From the NCBI GenBank assembly GCA_963789175.1, contig CAWBJO010000006.1, forward strand, positions 124,001 to 188,000: DNA of 64,000 nt, in the 5' to 3' direction. The notes beneath the pieces are model-generated. The model was given only the letters and a program-made list of their open reading frames with translations. It was not told where the DNA came from and did no database searches. The position numbers were made by a program, and so were the translations under genes. Positions 59,528-64,000 of this stretch are shown here, piece by piece (positions within the stretch are counted from its first letter, which is position 1; the number at the start of each line of letters is the position of its first letter). Source of the stretch: CAWBJO01 sp963789175. Lineage in GTDB: Bacteria > Pseudomonadota > Alphaproteobacteria > Rhizobiales > Aestuariivirgaceae.

Positions 59528-60510
59528 CACCGGCGATCCCAGGCCCGCTCCTTGCCGGCCTTGCGGGCAGCCAGGCAACAGATCGCCTCGACGACCAGCC
59601 GAGCGGCCAGGGTGCTGGTGTGACCGGTCTTGGAATCATAGTCGGGCGACACTTCGACGACGTCGAAGCCGGCGAAGCCGCGTTCGCAACCGAGGCGCAC
59701 GCCGTTGATGATCTCGCGGCTGGTGAAGCCACCCGGTTCGATGCTGTTGGTGCCGGGAGCGTAGGCCGGATCGATGACGTCGATGTCGACGCTGACATAG
59801 GGTGGCCGTCCGTCTGGCGAAACGATGTCCAGCGCTTCGTGGACGACGGCTTCGATGCCGCGGGTCTGGACGACGCGGTCCGGGTAGATCGTGAGTCCGA
59901 GCTCGCGGGCAAGCGGCGTCCATTCCGGCAGGTTGCGAGGCCCCTTGGGTCCGATGATCGCCATGCGCCGGGGATCCACCTCGGGAAGCTCGCAGATGCG
60001 CAGCACCGGCGAGGCGCGGGTGAGCCGATCACCTTTGAAGCTTTCGGAAAGATCGAGATGGGTGTCGAACAGGAGGAAGCCGAGTGGCGCTCCCTTCGCG
60101 GCGCCGACGGCTTTGACGGCCGGGTAGGTGACGCCATGGTCGCCGCCGAGCATCATGGGCACCGCACCCGTCGCGAGGATGGCCCCAAGGCGCTCCTCGA
60201 GCCGGCGATAGCTCTCCGGCGTGTTGCCCGGCACGACGTCGACGTCGCCGCAGTCCGCGACCGCGACGTGGTCGAGCGCCGACATGTCCCAGTCGAGATG
60301 GTAGGAGCCGAAAAGCAGGGAATATTTCCGGATTTCCTGCGGCGCCCGGCGGGTCGCGCCGCCGCGGAACGTGGCGATGCCGTCATAGGGCATGCCAACG
60401 ACGACGGCATCCAGCGCCGACTTCGGATCGATCGTCGGGAGGTAGTCGACGCCCATGAAGGCCGGCACGTCGCCGAAGATCTTCGGAACATCATTGGGCG
60501 AAAGGGCCAT
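59527..60510 (-). CDS. Agmatinase/ureohydrolase-family protein with atypical signature
   Basis: A 327-residue member of the arginase/agmatinase superfamily, which hydrolyses a guanidino group to release urea. Binuclear-metal motifs are GGDHGVTYPAV, DTHLDLSE and SVDIDVIDPAYAPGT. In agmatinases the second motif reads DAHxD and the loop reads GTGTPExGG; here they are DTHLD and GTNSIEPGG, so substrate is probably not agmatine. GGAGG precedes ATG 60510. Divergent from the amidohydrolase gene and upstream of the QOR-like gene. Guanidine, guanidino acids, allantoate-like or ureido compounds are possible substrates. Confidence 0.9.
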   Translation of the reverse strand: MALSPNDVPKIFGDVPAFMGVDYLPTIDPKSALDAVVVGMPYDGIATFRGGATRRAPQEIRKYSLLFGSYHLDWDMSALDHVAVADCGDVDVVPGNTPESYRRLEERLGAILATGAVPMMLGGDHGVTYPAVKAVGAAKGAPLGFLLFDTHLDLSESFKGDRLTRASPVLRICELPEVDPRRMAIIGPKGPRNLPEWTPLARELGLTIYPDRVVQTRGIEAVVHEALDIVSPDGRPPYVSVDIDVIDPAYAPGTNSIEPGGFTSREIINGVRLGCERGFAGFDVVEVSPDYDSKTGHTSTLAARLVVEAICCLAARKAGKERAWDRR

Positions 60511-60586
60511 ACTTTTCCTCCGGTCGGGGCGCGGCAGTCGGGCGGGAGCGCGCGTCCGTTGACGGTCTCGGCGCTGCCGCAAGAGT

Positions 60587-60601
60587 GTGAAATTGCATTT
60601 C
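60587..60601. promoter_or_regulatory. Operator-like motif between ureohydrolase and amidohydrolase genes
   Basis: GTGAAATTGCATTTC contains the dyad GAAAT-TGC-ATTTC and shares GTGAAATT with the operator cluster at 52278-52291 (read on the other strand). It lies in the divergent promoter region, so the same LysR protein probably controls this half of the locus. Confidence 0.5.
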
Positions 60602-60623
60602 GAATGTCGAGGGGAAAGACGCG

Positions 60624-61952
60624 ATGACGCTGTGGATCAAGGACCCGCTGGCCTGCCTTGCGGAAAACGCCGGGCGCGGCCTGGTCATCGACGGGGCGAA
60701 GATCGTCGAGCTCGTTGCGGCGGGCAAATCGCCGCAATCGCCGGTCGACGAGACCTTCGAGGCGTCCGAGCACGTGGTTATCCCCGGGCTCGTCAATACG
60801 CACCACCACATGTACCAGACCCTGACGCGTTCGCACCCGGAGGCCATCAACAAGGACCTGTTTCCGTGGCTGACGGCGCTCTATCCGAAGTGGTCGCGCA
60901 TCACCCCGGAGGCGCATCGGATGGCGACCCGGCTCGCGCTGACCGAGCTTCTCATGTCGGGATGCACCACTGCCACCGACCATCACTACGTCTTCACGCG
61001 CGGCTGCGAAAACGCCATCGACATCCAGGTCGAGGAAGCGAAGCGCGTCGGGATGCGCATGATGATCTGCCGCGGCTCCATGGACCTTTCGCAGAAGGAC
61101 GGCGGCCTGCCGCCCGAAGAGGTCGTGCAGGATCGCGATACCATCCTGGCCGACTGCGAACGGGTGCTCGGCGCCTATCACCAGCGCGGCGAGGGAGCGA
61201 TGATCCAGATCGCGCTCGCGCCGTGCACGCCGTTCACGGCGTCGCTCGGGCTGATGCGCGAGACGGCGGCGATGGCCGACAAGCATGATTGCCGCCTCCA
61301 CACCCACATTGCCGAGACGCACGACGAGACCGACTTCTGCGTGGAGAAGTTCGGACGCCGGCCCGTCGACTACCTGGAGGACGCCGGCTGGATGAACGAC
61401 CGGGTGTGGCTGGCGCACGGGATCTTCTTCGACGATGCCGAGGTGGCGCGGCTGGGGCGGCACGGCGTCGGGGTCTGTCATTGTCCGACGTCGAACATGG
61501 TGCTCGCTTCCGGGAACTGCCGAACCCGCGAACTCGAGCAGGCGGGAGCGGCCGTCGGCCTCGGTGTCGACGGCTCGTCGTCGAACGACAGCTCGAACCT
61601 GATCGAGGCGGTCCGGCATGCGATGATGATCAACCGGCTGACCTACGACGCGTCGATCACCCATCTCGACGCGCTGCGCTGGGCGACGGAGGGGTCGGCG
61701 CGGTGTCTCGGGCGATCCGACATCGGTCGCATCGCGGTCGGCAAGCAGGCCGACATCGCAATGTTCAAGCTCGACGAGCTCCGCTTCTCGGGCGCCAAGG
61801 ACCCGCTGGCCGCAATCGTGCTCTCCGGAGCACACCGGGCCGACCGGGTGATGATCGCCGGCCGATGGCGCGTTCGCGAGTCGATACCGGTCGGTATCGA
61901 CATCGAGGAGCTCAGGCGCGAGCACACGCGCGTCGCCAAGGCATTTCTGTGA
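60624..61952 (+). CDS. 8-oxoguanine deaminase-like amidohydrolase
   Basis: A 442-residue metal-dependent amidohydrolase of the TrzA/AtzB/guanine-deaminase-related group. Its closest known function by motif is 8-oxoguanine deaminase, which makes urate from 8-oxoguanine. Metal and catalytic motifs are NTHHHMYQTL, LHTHIAETHDET, LAHGIFFDDAEVA and VGLGVDGSSSNDSSN. The N-terminal LWIKDPLACLAENAG is typical of that subgroup. GAGGGGAAAG stands before ATG 60624. It is divergent from the ureohydrolase gene. Confidence 0.88.
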   Translation: MTLWIKDPLACLAENAGRGLVIDGAKIVELVAAGKSPQSPVDETFEASEHVVIPGLVNTHHHMYQTLTRSHPEAINKDLFPWLTALYPKWSRITPEAHRMATRLALTELLMSGCTTATDHHYVFTRGCENAIDIQVEEAKRVGMRMMICRGSMDLSQKDGGLPPEEVVQDRDTILADCERVLGAYHQRGEGAMIQIALAPCTPFTASLGLMRETAAMADKHDCRLHTHIAETHDETDFCVEKFGRRPVDYLEDAGWMNDRVWLAHGIFFDDAEVARLGRHGVGVCHCPTSNMVLASGNCRTRELEQAGAAVGLGVDGSSSNDSSNLIEAVRHAMMINRLTYDASITHLDALRWATEGSARCLGRSDIGRIAVGKQADIAMFKLDELRFSGAKDPLAAIVLSGAHRADRVMIAGRWRVRESIPVGIDIEELRREHTRVAKAFL

Positions 61953-62102
61953 GAAATCCGCCCTTGCCGCCCAACTTTTCGGCACCCGCGGCGGCGGGAA
62001 ATTCCGGAGAGACAAATCGACGCTTCCGGCATGCGGCGTATTGAGCCTCGGCGTGCGTGTGATAGCGTTTCGGCCTTCGCAATCTCATAGCGGGAGGCAA
62101 CG
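61953..62102. other. Intergenic stretch, nothing recognised
   Basis: About 150 bases between the amidohydrolase and the SnoaL-like gene. No stem, repeat or short gene is evident; it must hold the promoter of the next gene. Confidence 0.4.
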
Positions 62103-62510
62103 TTGCAGGACCCCGATGTTGATTGCTTGGAGCAGCTGGTCTCCATTTCGGAAGCGTTCGTCGCCGACTTCGAAAAGGGTGATGCTGTCGCTTGCGCGGA
62201 TGCCTACACGGCGGACGCCATCATCGTAACGGGTTCGGATGTCGTCGGCGGTCGGGACAGTATCGTCGACTACCTCAAGTCCATGTTCGAGCGCGGCTAC
62301 CGCCTGTGGCGGTACACGACGTCCTTCTGCCAGTGCGAAGGACGGACGGCGTGGGCCATCCAGACCGTTCACAGCAACGACGGCGACAGCGACATCCTGC
62401 TGGGCCTGCGTCGGGACGACGACGGAATCTGGTACATCGACGCGGAAATGTCGCTCGGTCACCCGGGCAGCCACGAAGCCCGAATCCTGTTCGCCGAACT
62501 CGCCGGCTAG
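62103..62510 (+). CDS. SnoaL/NTF2-like protein
   Basis: A 135-residue single-domain protein of the DUF4440/SnoaL-like (NTF2) fold: ISEAFVADFEKGDAVACADA, YTADAIIVTGSDVVGGRDSI and LRRDDDGIWYIDAEM. It starts at TTG 62103, with GGGAGG 5 bases before it; no ATG suits. Function is unknown (binding pocket or hydratase-like). Its stop shares CTAG (62507-62510) with the convergent FecR-domain gene. Confidence 0.8.
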   Translation: MQDPDVDCLEQLVSISEAFVADFEKGDAVACADAYTADAIIVTGSDVVGGRDSIVDYLKSMFERGYRLWRYTTSFCQCEGRTAWAIQTVHSNDGDSDILLGLRRDDDGIWYIDAEMSLGHPGSHEARILFAELAG

Positions 62511-63178
62511 CGGCGGCTCACGCTTCTCGCCACTTCACCGGGCAGGCCGGTGATGGCCTCGAGGAACGTCTTCCTGCGTTTCCGTTTTTTCGACGGGGTG
62601 GTCGCCGCCGCGACTGAGACGGTATCGAGCTCCGGCCCGACCGTGGTCTTGCGGCCGGCACCGATAGAGACGTCTTCGAGCGTCGCGAAGGACGTGACGG
62701 TCAGGATGCCGGTCTTGACCTCGACGGTGCTGTCGATCGTCCCGGCGTCGAGGATGAAACGGGTGGCGGTGGCCGAGGCGAGCAGGGACGGGGTTTCGAT
62801 GGAAACGGTGTTGCCCGCATCGATCTCGGCCTCGATACGGCCGATGTGGAGCTTGAGGGCCGCGTCGCTTCCGGCCAACCTTTCGGTGATCTCGACGACG
62901 GCGTTGGGCCCGACGATGAGGACGTCGTTTCCATTGCGAAGCCAGGCCTGGCCGGCGGCGCCGGTGCGGATCGCCGTGTCGGCCGCCAGAACGTCCGCTG
63001 TCCTCAACGCTTCTCCCGGCTTGCCTTCGACGTCGTAGACCACCGCGCCACTCAGCTTCTCGACCGTCCAGCTCGCGGCCTGGGCCGGACCCTCTCCCGC
63101 TCCCGCAAGCATGACGACTGCGCCGAGGCCGGTGAAAATCCAGCGAATAACGGAACGCGCGGCGGTCGCCTCAGTCAT
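62507..63178 (-). CDS. Secreted FecR-domain protein (second of tandem pair)
   Basis: A 223-residue protein with signal peptide (WIFTGLGAVVMLAGAG, ending PAQA) and a FecR-type beta domain (LSGAVVYDVEGKPGEALRTA; GAAGQAWLRNGNDVLIVGPN; SIETPSLLASATATRFILDA). Secreted FecR domains of this kind are not linked to iron regulation; they occur in envelope and exoprotein systems. It ends in a basic patch KKRKRRK. ATG 63178 overlaps the end of the upstream paralogue by 8 bases. Confidence 0.78.
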   Translation of the reverse strand: MTEATAARSVIRWIFTGLGAVVMLAGAGEGPAQAASWTVEKLSGAVVYDVEGKPGEALRTADVLAADTAIRTGAAGQAWLRNGNDVLIVGPNAVVEITERLAGSDAALKLHIGRIEAEIDAGNTVSIETPSLLASATATRFILDAGTIDSTVEVKTGILTVTSFATLEDVSIGAGRKTTVGPELDTVSVAAATTPSKKRKRRKTFLEAITGLPGEVARSVSRR

Positions 63179-64000
63179 CATCGTCTCCGTCGCCGCGGCC
63201 GCGGTTGTCATCATCCCCGCCGCCGGGACCGCTGTTGTCATCGTCGTCGCCTCCGGGGCCACTATTGTCGTCATCATCCCGCGGGCCTTGTCCGAACGGC
63301 GGGCTGACGTGGCCGTTCCAGTTCATCGGTCCGAACTTCCCCTTCTTGCCTTTCTTGCCCTTCTTGCCTTTCACCGGCTTTTCCTTCGTGGGGATGGGCG
63401 GCGCAAGCTTCGACTTCGGAAGGACGGTATAGATCTTCACCGCCGGCCCCTCGGACGCGTTCTGCGCGGCGCCATCACCTGCCTTGCCGCCCAACGAGAG
63501 AGATCCGTTGGTCACCGAGGCCCGCTGCCCGGCGCCGACATCGGCGACCTCACCCGAGGCGCGCGACGAGACTTCGACCAGCCCCTCGCGGACCTCGACT
63601 TCGTTGTCGGTCCCGGCTACCCGAACGGAGAAGGTCGTTCCCTTGACGACCGCCACCAGGTTGGGCGCGCCGACCGAGAAATGCTTGCCGCTGCGCTTCT
63701 GGATATGGATGCCGATCTTTCCGGTTTCGACACGGACGCCGGACTCCATGCCGGCCTCCGGCTGCTCCAGGATGGTGACCCGGGAATTCGGCACGATGAC
63801 CAGCCACTCGACACCGCGCTCGAGGCGCGCCCGCCCGTTATCGCCGGTGCGAATGGACATTCCGGGCGCCAGGAAATCACCCGGCTCGACGGGAACGGTC
63901 TGCCCGCCCTCCATGTCGTAGGTCACGGTGCCGGTCAGCTTGCGCACCACCCAATCCATCGAGTCGCCGGCGACGGCCGGTCGGCCGCCGTCGAGAAGGC
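63171..64000 (-). CDS. Secreted FecR-domain protein with Asp-rich repeat tail (partial, 5' end outside window)
   Basis: The frame runs off the right edge; the in-window part has at least 276 residues. Residues before DWVVRKLTG read like a signal-peptide end (AVAGDS), so the true start lies beyond the window rather than at ATG 63959. A FecR domain (RTGDNGRARLERGVEWLVIV; NLVAVVKGTTFSVRVAG) is followed by a Lys-rich linker (KGKKGKKGKKGK) and an Asp-rich tail with repeats of DDDDNSGPGG. Such tails can bind calcium. The downstream gene is a paralogue. Confidence 0.8.
   Translation of the reverse strand, partial: LLDGGRPAVAGDSMDWVVRKLTGTVTYDMEGGQTVPVEPGDFLAPGMSIRTGDNGRARLERGVEWLVIVPNSRVTILEQPEAGMESGVRVETGKIGIHIQKRSGKHFSVGAPNLVAVVKGTTFSVRVAGTDNEVEVREGLVEVSSRASGEVADVGAGQRASVTNGSLSLGGKAGDGAAQNASEGPAVKIYTVLPKSKLAPPIPTKEKPVKGKKGKKGKKGKFGPMNWNGHVSPPFGQGPRDDDDNSGPGGDDDDNSGPGGGDDDNRGRGDGDDDD

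Noticed and set aside
60153..62015. 620-codon minus-strand frame over the amidohydrolase
   Set aside because: Antisense shadow; amidohydrolase metal motifs on the plus strand are decisive.
1..64000. tRNA, rRNA, CRISPR arrays, insertion sequences
   Set aside because: Intergenic stretches were read for cloverleaf, repeat-spacer and terminal inverted repeat patterns; none was convincing.

Overview
The window is GC-rich (mid-60s percent by eye) and almost entirely coding. Conserved gene order points to an alphaproteobacterium of the Hyphomicrobiales (rhizobial) type: ppiD-like next to trp genes, tpiA, secG, pyrG, eno, an FtsB-type gene, pdhA-pdhB-pdhC-lpd-lipA-ratA, a Ku/LigD pair and perfect EcfG-like promoter motifs. 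The species cannot be named from the sequence. I saw no rRNA, tRNA, CRISPR array, insertion sequence or prophage.

Layout. 1-5 kb (minus): peptidyl-prolyl isomerase then trpE, trpG and trpD, the last running off the left edge. 4.9-14.5 kb: tpiA, an ArsR/AHSA1 pair, secG, pyrG, a D-amino-acid-dehydrogenase-like flavoprotein, an MscS-type channel, enolase and a lectin-like secreted protein. 14.5-16.1 kb (minus): an Rrf2 regulator and an MFS exporter. 16.2-24.4 kb (plus): ftsB, the full pyruvate dehydrogenase operon with a GNAT acetyltransferase inserted before lpd, two GlsB/YeaQ proteins, lipA and ratA. 24.5-29.8 kb: an HdeD-like protein and a CUT2 sugar ABC operon. 29.9-32.8 kb: CPBP protease, orphan amino-acid binding protein and an LLM flavoprotein.

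32.8-39.3 kb is an accessory stretch of small stress and envelope proteins (single-domain response regulator, ferritin-like DUF892 protein, holin-like and DUF3618-like proteins, tiny membrane proteins). 39.3-44.2 kb (minus) holds a GGDEF/EAL protein, a polyamine-type decarboxylase and an EamA exporter in what looks like one operon. 44.4-47.8 kb is a ku-ligD end-joining operon. Perfect GGAAC-N16/17-CGTT motifs, the promoter class of the alphaproteobacterial general stress sigma factor EcfG, stand before ku, before the envelope quartet and before a 70-residue membrane protein, which ties DNA repair and envelope genes into one putative regulon.

52.2-62 kb is the most interesting locus. A LysR regulator is divergent from a BMP-type (purine or nucleoside class) ABC importer, followed by a DUF1989 protein and a polysaccharide-deacetylase-fold hydrolase, then a quinone-oxidoreductase-like enzyme, an agmatinase-family ureohydrolase and an 8-oxoguanine-deaminase-like amidohydrolase. 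Shared operator-like motifs at both divergent promoters suggest one regulon for import and breakdown of an oxidised purine, ureide or guanidino compound. The window ends with tandem FecR-domain secreted proteins, one with an aspartate-rich repeat tail.

Three genes (trpG, a uracil-DNA glycosylase, ligD) each appear broken by one extra G; removing it restores normal family ends. These may be sequencing errors or real lesions.
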